Assembly (NCBI RefSeq): GCF_016107705.1
Contig: NZ_JAEHGC010000013.1
Location: 62,001-126,000 of the forward strand
DNA length: 64,000 nucleotides
DNA from: Neobacillus cucumis
GTDB taxonomy: Bacteria; Bacillota; Bacilli; Bacillales_B; DSM-18226
Direction of reading: 5' to 3'
Shown here one piece after another: positions 54,391 through 62,185 of the stretch. The notes beneath the pieces were generated by a model. That model was not told the DNA's origin. It made no database searches and saw only the letters and a list, made by a program, of their open reading frames with translations. A program made the translations under genes and the position numbers. How positions within the stretch are numbered: position 1 is the stretch's first letter; every line of letters begins with the position of its first letter.

Positions 54391-55800
54391 TTAATTTCCT
54401 TTTCTTTTTTCCCTTAAATCAATAGTAAGTTGTTCTGTACGCTGCTTATTTAATGGATAAAGAAAAGTGACAATCAGAAAGACCACAAATAAGGTAATCG
54501 CGGGTACCAAAGTACCAAGTGTATGAATCCCATGAAGTGTTGTTTGCGTTTGTACTTGAAGGGTTGGATTATAGCCAACAGCTGAAATCGCTGCACCACC
54601 TACACCACCTGCAACCGCCTGTCCTACTTTACGGGCAAAAGAGTAAATTGAGTAAACGGTTCCATCTTCACGTAAACCAGTTAAATATTCATGGTAATCG
54701 ATTACGTCTGTTACGAAAGCCCAAATGACCAAGTTAAAGAGACCATATCCAAACATAGCAATCGTTAATATTCCAATAAATTGAATGGATGTTAAATTCG
54801 GTAAGAAATATAAAAGTCCATATACAATTACTGCAAGTAATACTCCTGCTGAAGCTAATTCTTTTTTACCAAACTTTGCAACTAATGGTTTAACCATTGG
54901 CATACCGATAAATATAGCAACTGATTGCAGAAGTCCTACCATACTCAATGCTTTCGCGTTACCAAAATAATCTTTAAATAGATAGACGTTTACTGCACCA
55001 ATCAACATAAAACAAATCATGAAGATTAATGAAGCGATAAGAATCCATAGCAATGGTTTGTTTTTCATAAGACCTTTAACCGTTCTTCCAAAGTTAACCT
55101 TAGGTTTAGCGGCTTCATCCATTACCATACGTTCAACCGATAATTTATAGCAAGCCATATAACAAGAAATAGCCAAAATTCCAAAAATGATTGCCCCTAG
55201 TAAAAAGTGATTGGCATCTGCTTTATTATTAACAAACATAATCATTGGTCCGACAACACTTACAATTAACCCTGCAAACTGAGCACCTAATGTTCTCCAA
55301 CTGGATAATGCTGTACGTTCAACTGGGTCCCCTGAGATGACTGAAGCCATTGAACCATAAGGAATATTAACTGTGCTATACAATGTTCCCCAGAGGATAT
55401 AAGTAACAAAAGCATAGGCGATATAAAATCCGTTTGACATTCCAGGAATGTGAACAAACATTAGCACACCGGAAATGACAAGTGGAATAGACATGCGGAA
55501 AATCCAAGGTTTGTATTTTCCATTTTTCCCTGCTTTTCTTGTATCAATGAAGCGGCCCCAAGATACATCTGCTATGGCATCCCATATCCGTGCAACTAAA
55601 AAGAGGATTCCAACAGTCACAGCACTGATATGAAAAATATCAGTATAGTAAACCATTAAAAATGAACTCACTAGAATAAAGAAGAAATCGTTTCCAAAAT
55701 CGCCAAACAAATACCCAAATTTATCTTTCATCCCAAATTTCTTCATTTCATCATTAACTGCTACTGTTTCAGTAACGAGTTTTCTAGCTGCTTCTCCCAT
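54391..55800 (-). CDS. uidB: GPH family glycoside/glucuronide:cation symporter 1
   Basis: The 469-residue MFS-like protein has 12 helices and the GPH pattern: FGYLFGDFGNDFFFILVSSF near the start, WDAIADVSWGRFIDT and VTDVIDYHEYLTGLREDG. GPH members (UidB, XynP, YnaJ) import glycosides with cations. It closely resembles symporter 2 along the full length. Likely cargo is beta-glucuronides or related sugar acids, given the operon neighbours. The ATG at 55800 follows GGAGGGA; the frame opens at 55815. Confidence 0.85.
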   Translation of the reverse strand: MGEAARKLVTETVAVNDEMKKFGMKDKFGYLFGDFGNDFFFILVSSFLMVYYTDIFHISAVTVGILFLVARIWDAIADVSWGRFIDTRKAGKNGKYKPWIFRMSIPLVISGVLMFVHIPGMSNGFYIAYAFVTYILWGTLYSTVNIPYGSMASVISGDPVERTALSSWRTLGAQFAGLIVSVVGPMIMFVNNKADANHFLLGAIIFGILAISCYMACYKLSVERMVMDEAAKPKVNFGRTVKGLMKNKPLLWILIASLIFMICFMLIGAVNVYLFKDYFGNAKALSMVGLLQSVAIFIGMPMVKPLVAKFGKKELASAGVLLAVIVYGLLYFLPNLTSIQFIGILTIAMFGYGLFNLVIWAFVTDVIDYHEYLTGLREDGTVYSIYSFARKVGQAVAGGVGGAAISAVGYNPTLQVQTQTTLHGIHTLGTLVPAITLFVVFLIVTFLYPLNKQRTEQLTIDLREKRKGN

Positions 55801-55931
55801 TTTCTGTCCCTCCATACTCAGAAGATCATCCCTAAGTCTTCTTGATAAGAAATTTTGAAAGGGCTGAAACCCCTTTCATGACAATATAAAAAATTTAAGC
55901 CTTTTTTCCATCTGGGGATAAATCGTCTATA

Positions 55932-55956
55932 TTAATTTGTTTATTAAACTAACAAA
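55932..55956. promoter_or_regulatory. ROK-type operator O3 (imperfect)
   Basis: The left half TTAATTTGTTTA resembles O1/O2 and the right half TAAACTAAC resembles O4, around a central T. It is a hybrid site. Confidence 0.55.
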
Positions 55957-55969
55957 ATATTATATTAGT

Positions 55970-55998
55970 AGGATATCACCTTCGACATATTTCGTCAA
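55970..55998 (-). promoter_or_regulatory. Promoter of GPH symporter 1
   Basis: On the minus strand TTGACG, 17 bp, TATCCT, followed by operator O3. Confidence 0.6.
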
Positions 55999-56005
55999 TA
56001 ATATT

Positions 56006-56019
56006 TGTAAGCGGTTTAT
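56006..56019. promoter_or_regulatory. cre-like CcpA site
   Basis: TGTAAGCGGTTTAT matches cre except the last two bases and lies just upstream of the -35 of symporter 1. Confidence 0.45.
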
Positions 56020-56073
56020 GCCATTATTCATATTTTCCATGGAATAGTTATTTTAGGATGCTTTAAATAGAAT

Positions 56074-56106
56074 AAGCCGGATCACCATGTAATGATGATC
56101 CGGCTT
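56074..56106 (-). terminator. Terminator of GPH symporter 2
   Basis: Perfect 11-bp stem AAGCCGGATCA / TGATCCGGCTT; the flanking T-runs are short. Confidence 0.7.
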
Positions 56107-56146
56107 TTATTCCGAATGAAATATTCAGCAAAAGCTTACTCGTTTA

Positions 56147-57556
56147 TTAATGTAAGCTTTTTCTTTTCTCTGCTAAATCAATTGCTAACTGAACTGTACG
56201 TTTCTTATTTAATGGATATAAGAAACTGATAATTACAAATACCACTAATAGAATGATTCCAGGTACTAACGTACCAAGTGTATGAAGACCTTGTAGTGTG
56301 CTTTGCGTTTGTGCTTGAAGGGCTGGATTATAACCAACTGCCGCAATTGCTGCACCACCAACACCACCAGCCACAGCCTGACCTACTTTACGAGCAAATG
56401 AATAAATTGAATATACTGTACCATCCTCGCGTAATCCGGTTAAATATTCATGATAATCGATGACATCTGTTACGAATGCCCAAATGATCAAGTTAAAGAG
56501 TCCATACCCAAATGTTCCGATGGAAAGAATAGCAATAAATTGAGTGGCTGTTAAATTTGGTAACAAGTATAAAACACCATATACAATCGCTGCGAGTAAT
56601 ACTCCTGCAGAGGCTACTTCCTTTTTCCCAAACTTAGCAACTAACGGCTTAACCATCGGCATGCCGATAAATACTGCAATAGACTGGACAAGTCCAACCA
56701 TACTTAATGCATGCGCATTGCCAAAATAATCTTTAAACAAGTAGACGTTTACTGCTCCAATCAACATAAAGCAGACTAAGAAGATTAATGACGAAAGCAG
56801 AATCCAAAGCAATGGTTTATTTTTCACAAGACCTTTTACTGTTTTGCCAAAATTAACTTTTGGTTTAGCTGATTCATCCATTACAATACGTTCAACTGAC
56901 AATTTATAACAAGCAATATAACAAGAGATAGCTAGCACTCCGAAAATAATAGCACCTAGCAAAAAGTGGTTTGCATCTGCTTTATTATTAACAAATAAAA
57001 TCATTGGACCGACAACGTTAATAATTAAACCTGCTAAATTTCCACCAAGAGTTCTCCAACTGGATAATGATGTCCGTTCAACCGGATCCGCTGTGATAAC
57101 AGAAGCCATAGATCCGTAAGGGATATTGACAGTACTATATAAAGTTCCCCAAAGAATATACGTTACATAAGCATAAGCAGTATAAAACCCATTTGACATA
57201 CCTGGAATATGAACAAACATTAACACACCGCAAATTACTAGTGGAAAAGACATTCTTAAAATCCATGGTCTGAATTTGCCATTTTTCCCTGTTTTTCTTG
57301 TATCAATAAAGCGCCCCCATGAAACGTCTGCAACTGCATCCCACAAACGTGCTACTAAAAAGAGGCCTCCCACTGCTGCCGGATTAAGATGGAAAATATC
57401 TGTATAGTAAACCATTAAGAAACTAGCAACAAGAATAAAAAAGAAATCATTGCCAAAATCACCAAATAAATAACCGAATTTGTCCTTCATTCCAAATTTT
57501 CCGAATTCTGATTTTGTCGAAATGGTTGTACCTTGGAGCTTTGCATTTTGACTCAT
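56147..57556 (-). CDS. GPH family glycoside/glucuronide:cation symporter 2
   Basis: The 469-residue protein has the same length as symporter 1 and is nearly identical over long stretches (FGYLFGDFGNDFFFILVASF, WGRFIDTRKTGKNGK, VTDVIDYHEYLTGLREDG). This points to a tandem duplication of the gene with its promoter region. The copies differ mainly in the N-terminal 30 residues and the first helices, so cargo may differ. It has its own promoter, operator O4 and cre-like site. The ATG at 57556 follows GGAGGGG; the frame opens at 57601. Confidence 0.85.
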   Translation of the reverse strand: MSQNAKLQGTTISTKSEFGKFGMKDKFGYLFGDFGNDFFFILVASFLMVYYTDIFHLNPAAVGGLFLVARLWDAVADVSWGRFIDTRKTGKNGKFRPWILRMSFPLVICGVLMFVHIPGMSNGFYTAYAYVTYILWGTLYSTVNIPYGSMASVITADPVERTSLSSWRTLGGNLAGLIINVVGPMILFVNNKADANHFLLGAIIFGVLAISCYIACYKLSVERIVMDESAKPKVNFGKTVKGLVKNKPLLWILLSSLIFLVCFMLIGAVNVYLFKDYFGNAHALSMVGLVQSIAVFIGMPMVKPLVAKFGKKEVASAGVLLAAIVYGVLYLLPNLTATQFIAILSIGTFGYGLFNLIIWAFVTDVIDYHEYLTGLREDGTVYSIYSFARKVGQAVAGGVGGAAIAAVGYNPALQAQTQSTLQGLHTLGTLVPGIILLVVFVIISFLYPLNKKRTVQLAIDLAEKRKSLH

Positions 57557-57633
57557 TTTTTCCCCTCCACTCATATTATTTGAAAACCTTTTCAAAACCA
57601 TTCAAAAAAATAATATCTCGAGATTATCGATTC

Positions 57634-57660
57634 GTTAGTTAGTTTATTAAACTAACTAAC
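57634..57660. promoter_or_regulatory. ROK-type operator O4
   Basis: Perfect 13-bp arms GTTAGTTAGTTTA / TAAACTAACTAAC flank a T. It lies just downstream of the symporter 2 promoter. Confidence 0.8.
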
Positions 57661-57673
57661 TACTTCTGTTTGT

Positions 57674-57703
57674 AGAATATCATCTGCCCTATCAATACGT
57701 CAA
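57674..57703 (-). promoter_or_regulatory. Promoter of GPH symporter 2
   Basis: On the minus strand TTGACG, 18 bp, TATTCT, followed by operator O4. Confidence 0.65.
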
Positions 57704-57712
57704 CAAAATTTT

Positions 57713-57726
57713 TGAAAGCGTTTTAT
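57713..57726. promoter_or_regulatory. cre-like CcpA site
   Basis: TGAAAGCGTTTTAT matches cre except the last two bases, just upstream of the symporter 2 -35. Confidence 0.45.
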
Positions 57727-57771
57727 TAAAATTTTTCCAAATAATAAATATTTAATAAAATCCCCTTTCCT

Positions 57772-57800
57772 GAATTAAATCTACAGATGGGTATACTATA
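57772..57800 (+). promoter_or_regulatory. Possible sigma-F/sigma-G promoter
   Basis: TGAATTA, 14 bp, TATACTA closely follows the forespore consensus (TGNATA, 14-15 bp, CATACTA-like). It lies about 20 bp before the 41-codon ORF; exact borders are approximate. Confidence 0.4.
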
Positions 57801-57820
57801 AAAATATAAGGGGGGTTAAG

Positions 57821-57946
57821 ATGAAAACGCATAAAAAACAAGATAAAACTTTAACCTATGAATCCGATGGGAAAATGGGAAATCACAAGAAAGAAAGTAC
57901 CAATAAAAGACGAGATTTTTTTAACACAACACAAAATAGTGAGTGA
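57821..57946 (+). CDS. Small hydrophilic 41-residue protein, possibly spore-specific
   Basis: The frame has an AAGGGGGG ribosome site 5-6 bp before the ATG and a strong terminator after the stop, so it is probably a real gene. The product is rich in Lys, Asn, Thr and Asp (MKTHKKQDKTLTYESDG at the start, NTTQNSE at the end), like minor small acid-soluble spore proteins in character, though I recognise no named family. Confidence 0.55.
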   Translation: MKTHKKQDKTLTYESDGKMGNHKKESTNKRRDFFNTTQNSE

Positions 57947-57948
57947 CA

Positions 57949-57984
57949 AAAAAGCTTCCCGAAAATATTGGGAAGCTTTTTTTA
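57949..57984 (+). terminator. Terminator of the 41-codon gene
   Basis: The stem AAAAGCTTCCC / GGGAAGCTTTT runs into a T-run. Confidence 0.88.
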
Positions 57985-58098
57985 TTTACATTTTTCAACA
58001 AAAATTTTAAATTCTGCAAATCCATAGTATAATTGATAAGATGTGAATTTTTACTTTATCATTATATTAGGAACGTTTTATTACAGGAGATCCATAAA

Positions 58099-59214
58099 AT
58101 GTTAAAAGACTTTGTTTCAAATGGAGCAATTTTAATTGCTTCTTTTTCCATCATGGGACAATTATTTAAAGAAAAGCCATTACACCTTTCCTCTCCCCTA
58201 TCAGTAAAATTTTATTGGGGACTTAGTTTTGGAATTCTTGGAAATATCTTAATGATCTACAGTATCCATATAAATGTAACAACCATTGCTGACTTACGGC
58301 ATTTGGCAATTGTAACAGCCGGGGCCTTTGGAGGTCTTATTCCTGCAATGGTCGCTTCAATCCTTATTGGAATTGGAAGAATTTTATTCTTTGGATTTAA
58401 TAATACTTCCATACTGGCATCAGCCGGGGTCATCTTAACAGGTTTAATTTGCGGGGGGATTTCAAAATTCAAATATCCTCCCACCTTAAAAGCCCTCCTT
58501 ATGAATCTCATGGGATTGTTCATTATTTCCATAATTCTTTTTATCAATATTCATGATCGCGGTGTTTTAATGAATATCCTCGCGTACCATTACGTTATTT
58601 CGTTAATTGGAGGTTTTTTTTCCTACCATTTATTAATATTTATTGCTAAATCAAATGAGGCCGAGCAACATCTTAGAGAGGCCAATAGCCTATTAAACCA
58701 ACTTTCCTATATTGATGGCCTTACGGGAATTTCCAATCGAAGATATTTTGATCAAACCCTTGAAAAGGAGTGGGCAAATTTATCTTCCACAAACTCCCCG
58801 CTAACCTTGTTAATGTTCGATATAGATTATTTTAAAAAATACAATGATACATACGGCCATCTAGAAGGAGATCGCTGTCTTCAATCCATTGCCAATGCGA
58901 TAAAGAACGAGATTTATATTCATCCTTTCTACACCTTCTGCCGCTATGGAGGAGAAGAGTTTGCGCTTATTTTACCCTTCGCAGATCAGAATGATGGGAT
59001 TCAAATGGCTGAAAAAATTCAAAAAGTAATTCAAACGCTTAGTATTCCTCATATTAGCTCAAAAATATCGGATATCGTTACACTAAGTATTGGTATTTCC
59101 ACAATGTATCCTAAAACTTCCTTAGATCGGGAGAAAATCATTCAGTTGGCCGATCAATCTCTCTACTTATCAAAAACCAATGGAAGAAATAGAATTTCAT
59201 CTGTTCACTCATAA
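58099..59214 (+). CDS. Membrane diguanylate cyclase (5TM sensor-GGDEF, DgcK-like)
   Basis: The 371-residue protein makes cyclic di-GMP. Five or six N-terminal helices (residues 10-200) resemble the 5TMR-LYT sensor (ADLRHLAIVTAGAFGGLIPAM). The C-terminal GGDEF domain has YIDGLTGISNRRYFDQTL, FDIDYFKKYNDTYGH and the active-site RYGGEEFALILPF. No inhibitory RxxD site is obvious. The layout matches B. subtilis DgcK (YhcK). The frame opens at 58033, but AGGAGA fits the ATG at 58099. A short hairpin with T7 follows near 59222-59248. Confidence 0.87.
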   Translation: MLKDFVSNGAILIASFSIMGQLFKEKPLHLSSPLSVKFYWGLSFGILGNILMIYSIHINVTTIADLRHLAIVTAGAFGGLIPAMVASILIGIGRILFFGFNNTSILASAGVILTGLICGGISKFKYPPTLKALLMNLMGLFIISIILFINIHDRGVLMNILAYHYVISLIGGFFSYHLLIFIAKSNEAEQHLREANSLLNQLSYIDGLTGISNRRYFDQTLEKEWANLSSTNSPLTLLMFDIDYFKKYNDTYGHLEGDRCLQSIANAIKNEIYIHPFYTFCRYGGEEFALILPFADQNDGIQMAEKIQKVIQTLSIPHISSKISDIVTLSIGISTMYPKTSLDREKIIQLADQSLYLSKTNGRNRISSVHS

Positions 59215-59355
59215 AAATCGTGGAAGCTGGAATCACCAGCCTTTTTTTATACAGAGGTAAAATCACAAAATTTTGAAAATTTTGCATGAATTTGTTGAAT
59301 CTTTGGGAAATAACCTGTAAAATTTTCCTATCAGCTATTTTGGACGGTGAAATGA

Positions 59356-60621
59356 ATGGAAATTACTAAACATCTCTTCCTAAACCTTTCCATTTTAATA
59401 ATTCTCCTGTTTTTTTACTTAATTTGTTTTGAAAAATATAAAAGATTTCTAACTGCTAAACCGATATTAATCCTTTTATTTACCGGCTTAATATGGGTTT
59501 GTGTTCAATTTTCCTATAATCCAGTACCGTTTTCCCGTTACGATTTAAGAATTATTCCTTTAGTGATTGGTGGTTTGTACCTTGGGATTGGTCCAATCCT
59601 CGTTTTAGCTTTACTGATCATTAGAAGTTTTTTCGGTTGGGATATGGGATTATTGGAAACCTCCATACTCTATGGTGCACTTGCTATTGTATTTTGGCTC
59701 ATGACTCCCTGGTATTGGAAGCAGAGTTCTTCGCGACGAATCATTATTGCTGTGTTATTAGGGATGATCCTTGGTATCCTTACCATTGGTGGTATGGAAC
59801 TATTCCATCCCCATAATAATTGGATTGACGTCTGGTTTGCCTTTTTATTTATTCCTCCTTTAGGAATTGGGATTGTTTCGTATGCCATTGAATTTGTCAA
59901 AAAAAATAACCAAATGCGTCTGCAATTGATTAAAACAGAGAAATTAAAGGCGGTCGAACAAATGGGGGCAGCAATTTCTCATGAGATTCGCAATCCGCTA
60001 ACAGCAGCCAGTGGCTTTGTTCAGTTATTACAGGATGATTATCTGCCACGACATAAAAGAAGAGAGTATCTTGCACTCGTAAAGGACGAATTACATTCTG
60101 CTGAACGGGTTATTCAAGATTACCTAACCTTTGCAAAACCTGCCCTAGAGACGTATGAGGAACTGAATGTAAAAAATGAACTTAAGCAAATCATTAATAT
60201 TCTACAGCCTTTAGCCAATCAAAATTCTGTGGAAATTAATACAGACTTTTCGGTAATTGGTTTTATAAAAGGCGACCAGCAGAAATTTCGTCAGTGTTTT
60301 ATTAATGTCCTCAAAAATGCAATTGAGTCCATGCCAAACGGAGGATATCTTTCCTTAAAAACGGAATATGACCAGGAAAATGTGACTGTTACGGTTAAGG
60401 ATACAGGTGTCGGAATGACAAAAGAACAGCTTGAAAGGCTTGGCGAACCCTTTTATTCTACAAAAGGTTCAAAAGGGACAGGCCTTGGAATGATGGTCGT
60501 GTATAGCATAATCCGTGCCATGGGCGGAGGGATTCGGGTAGAAAGTGAAGTAGATGCCGGTACTACATTTCATTTTAAATTTCCATCCATCAGACCCTAT
60601 ATGAAAGCAGGCAACCAATAA
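59356..60621 (+). CDS. Membrane sensor histidine kinase (KinB-like)
   Basis: The 421-residue kinase has six N-terminal helices with a 5TMR-LYT-like region (VIGGLYLGIGPILVLALLI). The HisKA phospho-acceptor is in ISHEIRNPLTAASGFVQLLQ near residue 213, followed by N box (INVLKNAIESMPNGG), DTGVGM, and KGTGLGMMVV. This layout matches Bacillus KinB, which feeds the sporulation phosphorelay through Spo0F. No response regulator adjoins, consistent with a phosphorelay kinase (inference). The start at 59356 has only a weak GGTGA ribosome site. Confidence 0.82.
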   Translation: MEITKHLFLNLSILIILLFFYLICFEKYKRFLTAKPILILLFTGLIWVCVQFSYNPVPFSRYDLRIIPLVIGGLYLGIGPILVLALLIIRSFFGWDMGLLETSILYGALAIVFWLMTPWYWKQSSSRRIIIAVLLGMILGILTIGGMELFHPHNNWIDVWFAFLFIPPLGIGIVSYAIEFVKKNNQMRLQLIKTEKLKAVEQMGAAISHEIRNPLTAASGFVQLLQDDYLPRHKRREYLALVKDELHSAERVIQDYLTFAKPALETYEELNVKNELKQIINILQPLANQNSVEINTDFSVIGFIKGDQQKFRQCFINVLKNAIESMPNGGYLSLKTEYDQENVTVTVKDTGVGMTKEQLERLGEPFYSTKGSKGTGLGMMVVYSIIRAMGGGIRVESEVDAGTTFHFKFPSIRPYMKAGNQ

Positions 60622-60659
60622 AAAATGGACAGTTGGATTTTCCATCCTCTGTCCATTTT
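60622..60659. terminator. Bidirectional terminator
   Basis: The perfect 11-bp stem AAAATGGACAG / CTGTCCATTTT ends the kinase gene (+) and nagR (-), overlapping the nagR stop codon. Confidence 0.88.
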
Positions 60660-61380
60660 ACCGTTTCATTCGGATCATAAATTTATAGCGGTCTGCACGA
60701 TAAGTTGATTTTACAAATTCAACTGGAGTGCCATCATGTAAAAAGGTATTTCGTTGAATAAGCATGACTGGTGCTCCTGCAGAAATTTTCAAATAAGGGG
60801 CCTCAAGCGGATTGGCAATCGATGATTCAATCGTCTGGGTGGCGTAATCAATTCGCAGGTTTAACTGGCCCTCAATATACTCGTATAAAGATCGATTGAC
60901 AATCTCTTCTGTTAATCCCTTAATCAAGTTAGCTGAGATATAATTGATTTCTATCGCCATGGGCAGATCATCTGCTAAGCGGATCCGTTTAATTTCATAA
61001 ACAGGGCCATATTCTTTTATGGCTAATTGATTAGCAATTTGGGCGGTTGCAGGAATCACTTCAAAAGACAGCAATTGACTTCCCGGGTTTAAGCCCCTGG
61101 ATTTCATATCCTCTGTAAAACTTGTTAACCCCTGCAAAGCCTGTTCAATTTTCCGGTCCGCTACAAATGTTCCTTTCCCTTGTAAGCGAAATAAATATCC
61201 TTCGTTTACTAGCTGAGTAAAGGCTTGTCTAACCGTCATCCTGCTTATTTGATACTTTTCAGCGTACTCTCTTTCAGGAGGCAGCGCATCTCCCGGCTTT
61301 AGTTCGTCTTTTTCAATTAAATCCTTTATATGTTCTTCTAATTGATAATAAATTGGAATGGGGGAATGTTTATCAATCAT
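60658..61380 (-). CDS. nagR: GntR/HutC family repressor NagR (YvoA)
   Basis: The 240-residue protein has an N-terminal GntR winged helix (LPPEREYAEKYQISRMTVRQAFTQLV) and a C-terminal UTRA effector domain (LQGLTSFTEDMKSRG, FVKSTYRADRYKF). The sequence follows B. subtilis NagR closely, which senses GlcNAc/GlcN 6-phosphate and binds dre sites. The frame extends to a TTG at 61425, but homology favours the ATG at 61380, although AGGAG lies unusually near it. It is the third gene after nagA and nagB. Confidence 0.9.
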   Translation of the reverse strand: MIDKHSPIPIYYQLEEHIKDLIEKDELKPGDALPPEREYAEKYQISRMTVRQAFTQLVNEGYLFRLQGKGTFVADRKIEQALQGLTSFTEDMKSRGLNPGSQLLSFEVIPATAQIANQLAIKEYGPVYEIKRIRLADDLPMAIEINYISANLIKGLTEEIVNRSLYEYIEGQLNLRIDYATQTIESSIANPLEAPYLKISAGAPVMLIQRNTFLHDGTPVEFVKSTYRADRYKFMIRMKR

Positions 61381-61438
61381 GCTCCTCTTAACTGCGTCCT
61401 TTCTCGGTAAAATGGCCACCTGCAAATCGAAAGAAAAA

Positions 61439-62185
61439 TTATTCTTTCAACACTGGAATTTTCAAATCTAAAATAGCTGCTTCATCTGCAATAATTGTAA
61501 CACATGGGTGATTTTTCAGTACAGAAGCAGGGAAATTTTCATTTAATTCCGTGTGTAAAAGCTGATACATGGCATCCCTTTTGCTATCTCCAGAAACCAG
61601 TAAAAGAATTTCCTTACTTTTCATGATGGTTGAAATCCCCATTGTAATGGCTTGTGTCGGAACTTCTTCCGGACGATTAAAAAATCTTGCATTCGCTTCA
61701 ATTGTCGAAGGCGCCAGGTTCACAATATGTGTTTTTGATTGAAAGGATGTTCCCGGTTCATTAAAACCAATATGCCCATTACTTCCAATTCCAAGAACCT
61801 GCAGGTCAATGCCGCCGTGACCCGCTAGTAAATCCTCATAACGATTACATTCCTCTTCAATATTCCTGCCATTACCTATTGGAACAAAAGTATTCGCTTT
61901 TTTAATATCAATATGGTTAAACAAATTCTCATCCATATAGTACCGGTAGCTATTTTTATCTGTTCCAGCAAGGCCGATATATTCATCAAGATTAAAGGTC
62001 GTGACGTGCTGATAGGAGGTTCCATTTTTTTGATGATCTTTAATAAGGTTTTGATAGGTCCCAGTTGGTGTACCGCCAGTAGCTAGTCCAAGGGTGATGG
62101 ATGGATGAGCAAGAACCTTTTTCATTATATATTCAGCAGCTCTTTCGCTCATTTGCTGATAATCTTTTACTTCAATAATTTTCAT
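61439..62185 (-). CDS. nagB: Glucosamine-6-phosphate deaminase
   Basis: The 248-residue enzyme converts glucosamine 6-phosphate to fructose 6-phosphate and ammonia. Motifs are LGLATGGTPTGTYQNL near residue 32, FNLDEYIGLAGTDKNSY and VLGIGSNGHIGFNEPGTSF. It lacks the C-terminal extension of the allosteric E. coli form, as is normal for Bacillus. It abuts the nagA stop codon, with GGAGGAAAA as ribosome site. Confidence 0.95.
   Translation of the reverse strand: MKIIEVKDYQQMSERAAEYIMKKVLAHPSITLGLATGGTPTGTYQNLIKDHQKNGTSYQHVTTFNLDEYIGLAGTDKNSYRYYMDENLFNHIDIKKANTFVPIGNGRNIEEECNRYEDLLAGHGGIDLQVLGIGSNGHIGFNEPGTSFQSKTHIVNLAPSTIEANARFFNRPEEVPTQAITMGISTIMKSKEILLLVSGDSKRDAMYQLLHTELNENFPASVLKNHPCVTIIADEAAILDLKIPVLKE

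Larger units (their letters stand above)
55801..56146. other. Intergenic control region between the two GPH genes
   Basis: These 346 bp hold operator O3, the symporter 1 promoter, a cre-like site and the terminator of symporter 2; no gene is seen. Confidence 0.7.
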
